The notes under the pieces were generated by a model that had not been told where the DNA came from, did not search any database, and saw only the letters and a list, made by a program, of their open reading frames with translations. From NCBI RefSeq assembly GCF_001612945.1, contig NZ_BDBK01000015.1:62001-126000 (forward strand): a DNA stretch of 64,000 nt, read 5' to 3'. This stretch comes from Nocardia inohanensis NBRC 100128 (GTDB lineage: Bacteria > Actinomycetota > Actinomycetes > Mycobacteriales > Mycobacteriaceae). Below, one piece after another: positions 25,731 through 34,190 of the stretch. The first letter of the stretch is position 1. Each line of letters begins with the position of its first letter. The translations under genes were made by a program, and so were the position numbers.

Positions 25731-26804
25731 ATGACTGTGGATCGTCGCGGCTTCCTCACCGGAGCCGCCGCCGCCGGAGCCGTCGCCGGGATGGCGACCC
25801 TGGCCGCCACCGCGGGACCCGCCGGGGCCGATACCGTGCCCGCGGCCGTCACCAAGGCGGCCTTCCCCGGCTCCACCGACCTGCGCATCCTGATCACCGG
25901 TGACGCCGGCACCGGCGCGCGGCCGCAATGGCAGGTCGCCGACGCCATCCGCGATTTCCATGCGCGCGAACCGATCTCGTTCGCGCTGGGCCTCGGCGAC
26001 AATGTGTACGAGCAGGGCCCGTGGGCCGATGACGACGCGCAGTTCAGCGCCAAGTTCGAGGACCCCAATCACGGCCTCGACTTCCCCTGGATCATGGTGC
26101 AGGGCAACCACGACAACAGCTCGGTCCTGCCCGGCGACGGCGGCTGGCTGCTGCGCGGCGATCACGAGGTGGCCTATCACCAGCGCTCGGCGCGCTGGTT
26201 CATGCCGTCCCGCTATTACTCGGTGCGGATTCCGCACGAGCAGCCCATCGTCGAATTCTTCGTGCTGGACCTGAATCCCATCGCCGCCTACCTGCCGCCG
26301 CTGTTCGCCCCCTACTGGGCGGCCGACGGGCAGTTCATGAGCGAGCAGGCGGCCTGGCTGGACCGGGCCATCGCCGAATCGCCCGCCAAGTGGAAGATCG
26401 CCTGCACCCACCACCCGTACCTCAACAACGGCCCGCACGGGAACGCCGGTGAGTACGAGGGCGTGAACATCGCCCCCATCAACGGCATTCACGTGAAGGA
26501 GTTCTTCGAACAGCACGTGCTGGGCCGGTGCCAGTTCATCCTGTCCGGGCACGATCATTCGTTGCAGGTGCTGGATCCCGACACGGCCTCGAAGGGCACC
26601 CGGCAGCTCATCTCGGGTGCGGCCGCCAAATCCGTCGGCGGCGACAAGTCCAAGGCGACGCCGAATTCCGCACTGTACGAGAACTACAACGATCTCGGTT
26701 TCATGGTGCTGGACCTGACCCCGTCCGCGGCCGACCTGCGGGTGCAGACCGTGGATCTCGCGAACGGGGCGTCGAGCACCGCCTTCCAGCGGCGACTGGC
26801 CTAG
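25731..26804 (+). CDS. Tat-exported metallophosphoesterase (purple acid phosphatase-like)
   Basis: A 357-residue calcineurin-like phosphoesterase. The N-terminus carries a Tat signal (DRRGFLTGAAAAG and a hydrophobic stretch ending ADT), so it is exported folded with its metals. All metal-site motifs are present: GDAGTG, LGLGDNVYEQG, VQGNHDNS, CTHHPYL and SGHDH. The arrangement is that of tartrate-resistant acid phosphatases. I chose the ATG at 25731 because AGGAG lies six bases upstream. It overlaps the end of the alcohol dehydrogenase gene by four bases. Confidence 0.92.
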   Translation: MTVDRRGFLTGAAAAGAVAGMATLAATAGPAGADTVPAAVTKAAFPGSTDLRILITGDAGTGARPQWQVADAIRDFHAREPISFALGLGDNVYEQGPWADDDAQFSAKFEDPNHGLDFPWIMVQGNHDNSSVLPGDGGWLLRGDHEVAYHQRSARWFMPSRYYSVRIPHEQPIVEFFVLDLNPIAAYLPPLFAPYWAADGQFMSEQAAWLDRAIAESPAKWKIACTHHPYLNNGPHGNAGEYEGVNIAPINGIHVKEFFEQHVLGRCQFILSGHDHSLQVLDPDTASKGTRQLISGAAAKSVGGDKSKATPNSALYENYNDLGFMVLDLTPSAADLRVQTVDLANGASSTAFQRRLA

Positions 26805-27802
26805 GGCTTCAGCACGATCCGGATCGGATTGCCTTCCTTGGCGTCCAGCGCGTGCACGGCCTTGGCCGCGTCCGCGAGCGGGACCACCGCGCTGACCGAG
26901 CGGGAGAAGTCGACCCGGTGCAGCCCTTGCAGTTTCACCAGTTCGGTGACGTGCTCGGGCTGCGAACCGTAGTGCCCGCGCAACTGCTGCTGGAAGAAGC
27001 TGAAGGCGGTGCCGCCGGTAATGGTGATGGGCTTGTTGGTGAGCCCGACCAGCACCAGCCGGCCCGCGGGCGCCAGGCACACCACGGCCTGCTCCCGCAC
27101 CGCCGCCACGCCCGCGAAGTCGAAGGCGGCGGCGAGACCGGTTCCGGTGGCGGCGAAGATCTTCCGGCGCAGATCCGGATCGGCCGGATCGAAGGCCAGG
27201 TCCGCGCCGAGTTCCAGGGCGCGCTCGCGGGCGGCCGGCAGCGGATCGACCGCGATGATGGGGGCCGCGCCGATCATGCGCAGCAACTGCACGCCGTGCG
27301 CGCCCAGCCCGCCCACACCCCAGACGCCCACCGGCTCGGCGGGCTTCACCTCGGCGGTGGCGGTGATCGCGGCCCACGGCGTGGAGACCGCGTCCGGAAT
27401 GAAGCACGCCTGCTCGAACGGCAGATCGTCGGGAATCGGCACCAGGGTGTCGAGCCGGGCCAGGGTGTATTCGGCCCAGCCGCCGTCGTAGTCCACCCCG
27501 CGGGTGAAGACGGCCGCGCCGCGAATCTCGCCCGCCTGCAACAGCACTCGATCGCCGATGCGCGCGGTGGTGACGTCCGGTCCGAGCGCGTGCACGGTGC
27601 CCGCCACCTCGTGTCCGAGGGTCACCACATCGCCCTTCAGGAACAGCGGATTGAGCGTGCCGTCGATGAGGTGCACATCCGACAGGCACACCCCGGCGGC
27701 CTCGACCTTGATCAGCACCTGGTCCGGTCCGGGTTCGGGAATCGGCACGTCGTCGAGTTCCAGTCGGCGGTTCGTTCCCAGATGCAGTCGTGCGGCCAGC
27801 AT
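26801..27802 (-). CDS. Zinc-dependent alcohol dehydrogenase (MDR family)
   Basis: A 333-residue medium-chain dehydrogenase. The catalytic-zinc ligands are visible in GVCLSDVHL and LGHEVAG, and the cofactor motif VWGVGGLGAHGVQL lies near residue 165. The four structural-zinc cysteines of classic alcohol dehydrogenases are missing, as in some bacterial branches. AGGAG fits the ATG at 27802 better (eight bases) than the ATG two codons earlier (two bases). The substrate is unknown. A palindromic repeat lies just upstream. Confidence 0.9.
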   Translation of the reverse strand: MLAARLHLGTNRRLELDDVPIPEPGPDQVLIKVEAAGVCLSDVHLIDGTLNPLFLKGDVVTLGHEVAGTVHALGPDVTTARIGDRVLLQAGEIRGAAVFTRGVDYDGGWAEYTLARLDTLVPIPDDLPFEQACFIPDAVSTPWAAITATAEVKPAEPVGVWGVGGLGAHGVQLLRMIGAAPIIAVDPLPAARERALELGADLAFDPADPDLRRKIFAATGTGLAAAFDFAGVAAVREQAVVCLAPAGRLVLVGLTNKPITITGGTAFSFFQQQLRGHYGSQPEHVTELVKLQGLHRVDFSRSVSAVVPLADAAKAVHALDAKEGNPIRIVLKP

Positions 27803-27864
27803 GGTCATCGCTCCTCGGGGGTCGTGCGGCAGTGCTCGTCCTCCGCCACTCTAAGCGCCGCCCT

Positions 27865-27945
27865 TCGTCATTCCGGCGTGCTTTTGGCCGGAATCCACAC
27901 AGTCACAGCTGTGGATCCCGGCTGAGAACATGCCGGGATGACGGA
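27865..27945. repeat. Palindromic intergenic repeat, copy 1
   Basis: About 81 bases made of two hairpins: ATTCCGGC...GCCGGAAT and ATCCCGGC...GCCGGGAT. The whole element is roughly symmetric, with GTCAT ends and arms that meet in CCACAC/GTGTGG. A second copy in opposite orientation is at 46931-47011, and the two are nearly identical outside the centre. The element overlaps the last 14 codons and the stop of the GlxA-type regulator gene. It resembles a REP or miniature transposable element and carries no gene of its own. Confidence 0.75.
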
Positions 27946-28892
27946 GTGGTGGTCGCGAAGCGCTGCCGGTAGGCGGTCGGGGTGGTGTCGAGATGGCGGG
28001 CGAAGGCGCGGCGCAGCGTCTCGTCGCTGCCCAGCCCGCTGCGCTCGGCGGCCGCGGTCACCGAATGACCGTCCAGGATCAGCTGTTTCGCGCGATCCAG
28101 GCGCACCAGTTCCACCCAGCGCGCGGGCGTGAGCCCGAATTCGGCCTGGAACAGGCGGGTCAGGTGGCGGGAGCTGAGCCCGGCGCGGGCGGCCAGGGCG
28201 GTGAGGCCGTGATCGCCGGTGAGGTCGGCGAGCACCGCGGCGGTGAGGTTCCGGAGCACCTCGCTGCGTGCCGGCGGGGTGGACAGGGCTGCGGAGAACT
28301 GCGACTGCCCGCCGGGGCGTTGCAGGTAGACGACGAGTTCCCGAGCGATATCGCGGGCCACCGCCGCCCCGTGATCGCGCTCCACGACGGCCAGCGTCAG
28401 ATCGATTCCCGCGGTGATCCCCGCCGAGGTCAGATAGCGGCCGTCGGCGATGTGAATGGCGTCCGGCTCCACCCGGATCTCCGGATACCGGGCGGCCAGA
28501 GTGCGGGCGTGCCGCCAATGCGTGGTGGCCCGGCGTCCGTCCAGCCAGCCGAGCCGGGCGGGCACGAACGCGCCCGTGCAGATCGCCGCCACCCGTCCGG
28601 CGGAGTCGGCGAGTGTCGTTGCCGCAGCCAGCAATTCGTCCTCGATGGGCTGCGTGGCAAGGCGTTCGCCACCGGACACGATCACGGTATCCACGCGACC
28701 GGCAGCGGCGGCGGTGCGGGTGCCGCTGAGCGCCAGCCCATCCGCCGCCCGGACCTCGCCGCCGTGCGCCGAGACCAGCACCGTCTCGTAGGCGTACCCG
28801 CGCCGGGTCGCCTGGTGCAGCACCTCGGACGGCCCGCTCACATCGAGCAGCGTGAAACCGTCGAACACCACGAAGGCCACCCGGTGCGTCAT
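27903..28892 (-). CDS. GlxA-family transcriptional regulator (DJ-1/PfpI domain plus AraC HTH)
   Basis: A 329-residue regulator. The first 170 residues form a DJ-1/PfpI-like domain: VAFVVFDGFTLLDVSGPSEVLHQA at the start and AAICTGAFVPARLGWLDGRRATTHW around the nucleophile elbow. The C-terminal 100 residues hold two helix-turn-helix units of the AraC family (LTALAARAGLSSRHLTRLFQ and VTAAAERSGLGSDETLRRAF). GlxA-type proteins regulate catabolic genes in response to small amines or nitrogen compounds. The last dozen residues are encoded by the palindromic repeat. It is divergent from the HD-domain gene. Confidence 0.9.
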   Translation of the reverse strand: MTHRVAFVVFDGFTLLDVSGPSEVLHQATRRGYAYETVLVSAHGGEVRAADGLALSGTRTAAAAGRVDTVIVSGGERLATQPIEDELLAAATTLADSAGRVAAICTGAFVPARLGWLDGRRATTHWRHARTLAARYPEIRVEPDAIHIADGRYLTSAGITAGIDLTLAVVERDHGAAVARDIARELVVYLQRPGGQSQFSAALSTPPARSEVLRNLTAAVLADLTGDHGLTALAARAGLSSRHLTRLFQAEFGLTPARWVELVRLDRAKQLILDGHSVTAAAERSGLGSDETLRRAFARHLDTTPTAYRQRFATTTPSSRHVLSRDPQL

Positions 28893-28990
28893 GTCCGGAT
28901 CTGTGGTTTTCTCGTCGGTTCAGACATGGCTGGAGCCTACCCCCGGGGACGAAGCTGATTTCAGCAACGACAATCGGAAAGGCCGAGACG

Positions 28991-29629
28991 ATGACGGAGA
29001 AGATTGCGGGAGTGCGGATCCCGGACAGCGACCTGGCCCGCGCCGCCACCGAACTGGTGCGCGATGTGGCCTCGCCACTGCTGTTCGACCACTCCCGGCG
29101 GGTGTACCTGTGGGGCGCGCTGCACGGCGAGCGCGCGGGCCTGGCCTTCGATCCGGAACTGCTCTACGTCGGAGCCATGTTCCACGATCTCGGCCTGACC
29201 GAACGCTACCGCCGCACCGATCAGCGCTTCGAGATCGACGGCGCGGACGAGGCCCGGCGCTTCCTGCACGCGCACGGAATCGAAGGCGCGCGTGCGGAAT
29301 TGGTGTGGACCGGCATCGCCCTGCACACCACCCCGGAGATCCCGCTGCACATGGCTCCCGAGATCGCCCTGGTCACCCGCGGCGTCGAACTGGATGTGCT
29401 GGGCCTGGGCTATGCCGAGGTCTCCGACGAGCAGCGCGCCGAGGTGGTGGCGGCCCATCCGCGCCCGGATTTCAAGAACGACATCCTGGCCGCCTTCACC
29501 GACGGCATCAAGGATCGCCCCGCCACCACCTTCGGCAATGTGAAGGCCGACGTCCTGGCCCATTTCGTCCCCGGCTTCGAACGCGGCGACTTCGTTCAGG
29601 TCATCCGGAATTCGCCCTGGCCGGAGTGA
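28991..29629 (+). CDS. HD-domain protein (metal-dependent phosphohydrolase fold)
   Basis: A 212-residue HD-superfamily protein. The metal ligands are seen in DHSRRV (residues about 33-38), HDLGLTERY (about 65-73, the HD pair) and the later ALHTTPEIPLHM region. This pattern matches small actinobacterial HD proteins related to cyanamide hydratase. It starts at an ATG, divergent from the GlxA-type regulator, which may control it. Its last 34 bases overlap the end of the PrsW-like gene on the other strand. Confidence 0.85.
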   Translation: MTEKIAGVRIPDSDLARAATELVRDVASPLLFDHSRRVYLWGALHGERAGLAFDPELLYVGAMFHDLGLTERYRRTDQRFEIDGADEARRFLHAHGIEGARAELVWTGIALHTTPEIPLHMAPEIALVTRGVELDVLGLGYAEVSDEQRAEVVAAHPRPDFKNDILAAFTDGIKDRPATTFGNVKADVLAHFVPGFERGDFVQVIRNSPWPE

Positions 29630-30669
29630 TGCGCCACGGCGGTCTCGGTCTGCTGGCGGGTGCCGACGACCTGCACCCACTCGACGAGTTCCCGCTGCCG
29701 CCGCCGCGCCGGTCCCGCCGGACCCGGCCGGGCGTGGCGGGCGGCCCGGCGGCTGCTGCGGGTGATCAGGGTGTCCAGCTCGCCGGGCGGGGCCAGGTGC
29801 TGACTCACCGCCCATTCGGAAGCCGCACGGAACCAGCGCCTTTCGTCCCGCACCACCACCCGCAGGTAGACGATCGAGAACAGCGCGATGTACACGAGCA
29901 TCTTCAGTCCGATGCTCCACAATCCGGCCTCTTCCGGTTGCGGTGCGTCCCAGGCGAAATGCAGTGCCGCACCCAGCAGATAGAAGCCCGCGAACCACGA
30001 GAACCGTTGTCCGGTGGAACGATCCGAGGCGGCCAGCGCCACCACGATGCCGATACCCGCCAGCGCGGTGAACATCCAGTGCGAGGTGAGCCCGGTGATC
30101 AGCCGCAGAATCCCCACCAGCAGTGCCGGACCCGCCGCGCCCTGCGCCGAATTCACGCCCGCATTGGCCGAATAGGTGATGTTCTCGACGACCTGGAAAC
30201 CCAGCCCGGTGAACCCGCCCAGCAGCAATCCGTGCATGGGGCGCTGGAGAATCGGGCGGCTCAACCAGGCCACCGCGAACACGCCCAGCCCTTTGATGCC
30301 CTCCTCGACGATCGACGCCGAGATCGGGGCCTGCCAGTTCTGCGCGAAGCCGTCGCCGGCCACGTTCTGGATGAAGCGCATGTTCTTGTCATTGGCGAAC
30401 ATGGCGATTCCGGTGCCGGCGCCCGCACCCCAGACGAAGCCCAGCGCAAGCCATTTCGCGATGACGTGATGGGCGCGCAGGATGTCGAGCCGGTAGAGAA
30501 CCAGCGCGATCATGGCGAAAGTGGCCACGGTGAACGGGAATCCGACCAGCAGGCCGCCCCAGGTCACCCGCGCCACCGGCAGCAGCTGGATCAGCAGCGC
30601 GAACGCGCCGGTACACACGATCAGGCAATACACCCAGAACAGCAGCGATTTCGGCTGAATCCAGCTCAC
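29596..30669 (-). CDS. PrsW-family intramembrane metalloprotease
   Basis: A 357-residue protein with about eight membrane spans. The PrsW active-site motifs are present: SIVEEGIKGL with Glu122-Glu123, FQVVENITYSAN, a membrane histidine in GLTSHWMF, and a later HFAWD. PrsW proteins cut membrane-anchored regulators such as anti-sigma factors. The C-terminal 80 residues are cytoplasmic, Arg-rich and of low complexity. The start codon overlaps the stop of the upstream gene as ATGA. The protein it cleaves is unknown, and the upstream neighbour is a candidate. Confidence 0.87.
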   Translation of the reverse strand: MSWIQPKSLLFWVYCLIVCTGAFALLIQLLPVARVTWGGLLVGFPFTVATFAMIALVLYRLDILRAHHVIAKWLALGFVWGAGAGTGIAMFANDKNMRFIQNVAGDGFAQNWQAPISASIVEEGIKGLGVFAVAWLSRPILQRPMHGLLLGGFTGLGFQVVENITYSANAGVNSAQGAAGPALLVGILRLITGLTSHWMFTALAGIGIVVALAASDRSTGQRFSWFAGFYLLGAALHFAWDAPQPEEAGLWSIGLKMLVYIALFSIVYLRVVVRDERRWFRAASEWAVSQHLAPPGELDTLITRSSRRAARHARPGPAGPARRRQRELVEWVQVVGTRQQTETAVAHHSGQGEFRMT

Positions 30670-31205
30670 GACTCCACCACCCGCAACGTCTCGATGACGT
30701 TCTCCAGCGCGGCCCCCGAGCGCTCCCCGGTGAGCATGAGCGAGACCGCCAGATTGTGATTGCCCAGGATGGCGCAGACCCCGACGTACTTCTCACCGCG
30801 GCAGGTGGGACCGGCGAAGCCGTTTCGATTGCTGATCTCGCCGCCGTCGAAGGCCACCGGGAAGGCTTGCAGCCCCAGCACTTTGCGCCGCCATTCAGCC
30901 GCCGCGCCGAAATCGGTGACGCCGTTGACCACGGTGATCAGCAAGACGCCGCCGTCCGGGCTGTTCAGCACCGCCGAGGTGGGATCGCCGGTGGGCAGCG
31001 CCCGCCAGCCGTCCGCCCGGATCCGAACGCCGACGCTGTCGGGCTCCTCGCCCGCCGCCGTCAGCGTGATCTCGGTGCCGGCCGGGACGCTCTCCTCGCG
31101 CACCGGCGCCATTCGCGCCAGCGCGGCGGGGATCGCGGTCAGCGCGATGACCGCGCCGAGCACCACCCCCGCTTGTTTCCAGTCGTTCCCGCGACGTAGT
31201 TGCAC
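30666..31205 (-). CDS. Single-span membrane protein of unknown function, coupled to the PrsW-like gene
   Basis: A 179-residue protein with a basic N-terminus, one membrane span (AGVVLGAVIALTAIPAALARM, residues about 12-32) and an outer domain of 145 residues. The outer domain holds a cysteine pair (GPTCRGEKYVGVC), a beta-rich first half with TEITLTAAGEEPDSVGVRI and a helix AAEWRRKVLG. I chose the GTG at 31205 because AGGAG lies seven bases upstream. Its stop overlaps the start of the PrsW-like protease gene, so it could be substrate or partner of that protease. Confidence 0.78.
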   Translation of the reverse strand: MQLRRGNDWKQAGVVLGAVIALTAIPAALARMAPVREESVPAGTEITLTAAGEEPDSVGVRIRADGWRALPTGDPTSAVLNSPDGGVLLITVVNGVTDFGAAAEWRRKVLGLQAFPVAFDGGEISNRNGFAGPTCRGEKYVGVCAILGNHNLAVSLMLTGERSGAALENVIETLRVVES

Positions 31206-31301
31206 GCACGTGCTCCTCTCCACAGGGAACCCCTGGTGATCGGCCGTGCGGTCCACGTTAGGGCCGGAATCCCCCCAATTCCGGCAGCAACACGGGAGTT
31301 C

Positions 31302-32636
31302 TCAGCTACCCGGGAACCCGGCGGGCAGCGGCGTGAAGGCCGCGAAGAACTTCGGTCCCGGCGCGAGCCCGCGCAGCAGGGCGCTGGTCCAGGCCACCGC
31401 GGGCAGCCAGCCGGTCACCGCGTTCGTAATGTGCTCGGGCACCGGCACGGTGGCGAAGCGCAGGTCCGCGCCGCGATCCCAGTACGACTGCACGGTCGGC
31501 AGCACCACCCGCACGGGCGGGATCAGCTCGTCCCACATGCCGTGCCACCACAGGATCGGGGTGTCCGGAATGTACTTGCCGAGGCTGTTGTCCTCGAGCA
31601 CCTGCACGATCTCCGGCGACGAATCCAGTGACTTGCCCGGCTGGTAGTACGCGCTGAGCGGCCGGTACGCCCCCGACAGGGCGAGCGTCGCATAGCATCG
31701 GCTCTGCGCGTCCCGGACCAGCTGCTGACCCTCTTCGGTCAGGATCTCCTCGGGCTTGAACACCTCCGGGTATTCCCTTGCCAGCGCGGCGAATCCGAGC
31801 CACATGGTGAAGTTGCTGGTCCCGGTCAGGCCCGGCTCATCCACGGTCGCGTACTTGGCCTGCTCCAGCAGGTTGCCGGGCGTCCCGCCGATGCTGGTGC
31901 CGAGAATCCGCACATCCGGCGCGTAGGTCGCGCGCAGTTCGGCGGCGCGGATCGAGCCGGAGCCGCCGCCGGAGTACCCGTACAGCGCGATGCCGGAATC
32001 GGTGAGCCCCAGGGACGCATCGTTTTTCATGGCGCGCAGGCTGTCGAGGACCATCTTGCCCTCGGCATAGGTATTGAAGGTGTTGAACTTGCCGTCGAAG
32101 TCCGGGACGTTGATGGCGAAGCCCTGCGTCAGCCAATAGATGACCAGCGCGGCCTCTTTCATGGTCCCGGTCTGCAAGGTGTGCGAGGGATTGCAGGCCG
32201 AATCGGTGGAGTCGATGGCCTCCTGGAACGACAGCACCGGCCGCGCGCTGCCCTGCCACGGAATGCCCGGCACGATCACGCTGGTCGCGGTGACGATCGG
32301 ATTGTCGTGGACGTCATTGGACCGGTACAGCAGCTGCCGGGTGAAGACCGGGAACGGAATCCCGAGCACCCGGGTCTGTACGTCGCGGCTGCGCACGATC
32401 TGACCCGGGGCGTACGCGGCGAGGTCGGCCGGATCGTCGTACCAGGTATCGTTGTCCGGGCTGGGAATCGGCAGCAGATCGTAGAGCTGCGGTTCGGTCG
32501 GCAACTGCGGCAACTGGTTCTGGTCGGCCGGGAAGGTCGCCGGGTAGTCCGGGTCCGCGGCCGCCACCCCCGCGCTCCCCACGGTCACGCAGGCCGCCAG
32601 CGCCAAGAGCGCCAGCCGTCCCCGAGACTTGGTCAT
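31302..32636 (-). CDS. Secretory lipase (LIP family alpha/beta hydrolase)
   Basis: A 443-residue exported lipase. The signal peptide (residues 1-28, ending AAADPD) is followed by the catalytic domain with the nucleophile elbow GYSGGG (Ser222), the acid in WWHGMWDELIPP and a histidine in VPEHITNAV. The lid region and the cysteines in SACNPSHTL and SRCYATL match the secreted lipases of Nocardia and mycobacteria (PF03583). I chose the ATG at 32636, with GGAGG five bases upstream. It may release fatty acids from exogenous lipids. Confidence 0.92.
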   Translation of the reverse strand: MTKSRGRLALLALAACVTVGSAGVAAADPDYPATFPADQNQLPQLPTEPQLYDLLPIPSPDNDTWYDDPADLAAYAPGQIVRSRDVQTRVLGIPFPVFTRQLLYRSNDVHDNPIVTATSVIVPGIPWQGSARPVLSFQEAIDSTDSACNPSHTLQTGTMKEAALVIYWLTQGFAINVPDFDGKFNTFNTYAEGKMVLDSLRAMKNDASLGLTDSGIALYGYSGGGSGSIRAAELRATYAPDVRILGTSIGGTPGNLLEQAKYATVDEPGLTGTSNFTMWLGFAALAREYPEVFKPEEILTEEGQQLVRDAQSRCYATLALSGAYRPLSAYYQPGKSLDSSPEIVQVLEDNSLGKYIPDTPILWWHGMWDELIPPVRVVLPTVQSYWDRGADLRFATVPVPEHITNAVTGWLPAVAWTSALLRGLAPGPKFFAAFTPLPAGFPGS

Positions 32637-32776
32637 CACATCCTCCGAATCACCGTTGATCGTGCCGCCGATCACACTGCGGGCGGCTGGCTTCAGCTCA
32701 CCGCAGCCGCGGAGCTCGCACCATTGACAGGTGGCAAAGGGTGCGCGACCCGCTTTGTGCATGTGCACGACAGAGA

Positions 32777-33337
32777 TCAGCGGCTCAGTCCGCGATCGAG
32801 GAAGCCGATCATCCAGTCGAAGCTGGCCGGGGCGTCATCGCTCCACTGGAAGCCATCGGCGGTCTGCAAGGTGGCGTAGCCGTGGAAGGCGCAGCGCAGG
32901 GTGCGCAGCGCGTGCACCATCTCCGCTTCCGGAATCCCGTACCCCTCGAGCACCACCCGCATCGACTCCAATACCCGCGCACTGGCTCGATACAGCGGAT
33001 CCTCCGGCCCGCTGAAGGGTTCGCCCACGGTCGCCGCGTACCGGCCCGGCCGTTCGAGTACGAAGTCGCGGAAGGCATTCGCGAACGCCGCGAGCGCGGC
33101 GCTGCCCGACTTGCCGTGCATGGCATCGCGCACCCGCTGATCCAATTCCACGGTCGCCAGGATCGCGATCTCGTGCCGCAGCGCGGGCAACCCATCCACG
33201 TGCTTGTACAGCGAAGGCGTACGCACGCCGACCTTTTCGGCCAGCCCGCCGAGGGTCAGGTTGGCGAACCCGACCTCGTCGGCCAGGCGCGCGCCGGCGG
33301 CGACCACCTCGGTTCTGCTCAGCCCGGCCCTAGGCAA
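32777..33337 (-). CDS. TetR-family transcriptional regulator
   Basis: A 186-residue repressor with an N-terminal helix-turn-helix (LTLGGLAEKVGVRTPSLYKHVDGL, residues about 27-50) and a C-terminal domain of the WHG type. The TTG start at 33337 is supported by AAGGAG seven bases upstream. The start overlaps the stop of the alpha/beta hydrolase gene by eight bases, so hydrolase and repressor are in one operon. The inverted repeats at 34203-34238, in front of that operon, are a natural binding site. Confidence 0.9.
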   Translation of the reverse strand: MPRAGLSRTEVVAAGARLADEVGFANLTLGGLAEKVGVRTPSLYKHVDGLPALRHEIAILATVELDQRVRDAMHGKSGSAALAAFANAFRDFVLERPGRYAATVGEPFSGPEDPLYRASARVLESMRVVLEGYGIPEAEMVHALRTLRCAFHGYATLQTADGFQWSDDAPASFDWMIGFLDRGLSR

Positions 33338-34181
33338 CCGCGTGCTCCTTCAAGAACGGCAGGATCAGTTCGGCGGTCTGCTCGGCATTGCCCGAGTGCG
33401 GGTAGTGGCCGGCGTTCGAGACCAGCGCCAGGCTGCCCAGTCCGGCCGGCAGCGCGTCGACGATGGCCTGGCCCTCGGCTTCCGGGTCCGGGAAGTCGGG
33501 GTCCTCGGCGCCCATGATGATCAGCGCGGGCTGTGTGACGTTCGGCAGCTGGGCCTGCGCGTCGGCGGGATCGGTCTTGCCGGTCTTCATGAATTCGGCC
33601 AGCCGGCCCGGTTCGCGCAGCTTGGCGTCGAGCTCGCTCATGTACTGCTCGTAATCGGCGGGCTTGGCCGGGTAGGCCACATCGAGGTACTTCCGCCACT
33701 GCTTCAGGCTCTTGAAGATCATGGTGCTCAGCAGCGGAACCATGCCGCGCCGGAAGCGCGCATTGGTGAGCAGCGCAACCACGTCGAACTTCTGGACCAG
33801 GGTGAAGGGATTGATCTCCACGATGGCGGTGATCAGTTCGGGGGCCTGCGCCGCCGCGATGGTGGCCGCGCCGCCCGAAATCGAGTGTCCGACCAGGATT
33901 GCCGGGCCGCCCAGCTGCCGGATGACCGCGACCAGGTCATGGGCGACATCGGTCCGGCTGATGGCTGCCTGTCCGGTGACCGAAGCCCAGTCCATGCTGG
34001 ATTCGCCGTGCCCGCGCAAGTCCACGCTGACCACCCGGTACCCGGCCGCCGCGAGGAGCGGGGCCAGGTGCCGGTAGGACTGGCGCCGGTCGCCGATGCC
34101 CGGCGACAGCACTACCAGCGGGCCCGCACCGATCTCGTCGTATGCGATGCGGCCGCCCTCGATCTCGACGTACTCGGTCAT
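33330..34181 (-). CDS. Alpha/beta hydrolase
   Basis: A 283-residue hydrolase with the triad Ser100 in VGHSISGG, an aspartate in GAEDPDFPD and a histidine in NAGHYPHS. The oxyanion motif SPGIGD is near residue 26. The strand before the nucleophile elbow includes VVSVDLRGHGES, so it is of the epoxide hydrolase/lactonase type, but the substrate is not clear. The TetR gene follows with an overlap. Two operator-like inverted repeats lie 20-60 bases upstream of the start. Confidence 0.9.
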   Translation of the reverse strand: MTEYVEIEGGRIAYDEIGAGPLVVLSPGIGDRRQSYRHLAPLLAAAGYRVVSVDLRGHGESSMDWASVTGQAAISRTDVAHDLVAVIRQLGGPAILVGHSISGGAATIAAAQAPELITAIVEINPFTLVQKFDVVALLTNARFRRGMVPLLSTMIFKSLKQWRKYLDVAYPAKPADYEQYMSELDAKLREPGRLAEFMKTGKTDPADAQAQLPNVTQPALIIMGAEDPDFPDPEAEGQAIVDALPAGLGSLALVSNAGHYPHSGNAEQTAELILPFLKEHAVA

Positions 34182-34190
34182 CGTTCTCTC

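Noticed and set aside
25581..27689. A 702-codon open frame on the minus strand overlapping the phosphoesterase and alcohol dehydrogenase genes
   Set aside because: It is a high-GC shadow frame: low-complexity Arg/Gly-rich sequence without domain motifs, while the overlapping genes have complete family signatures.
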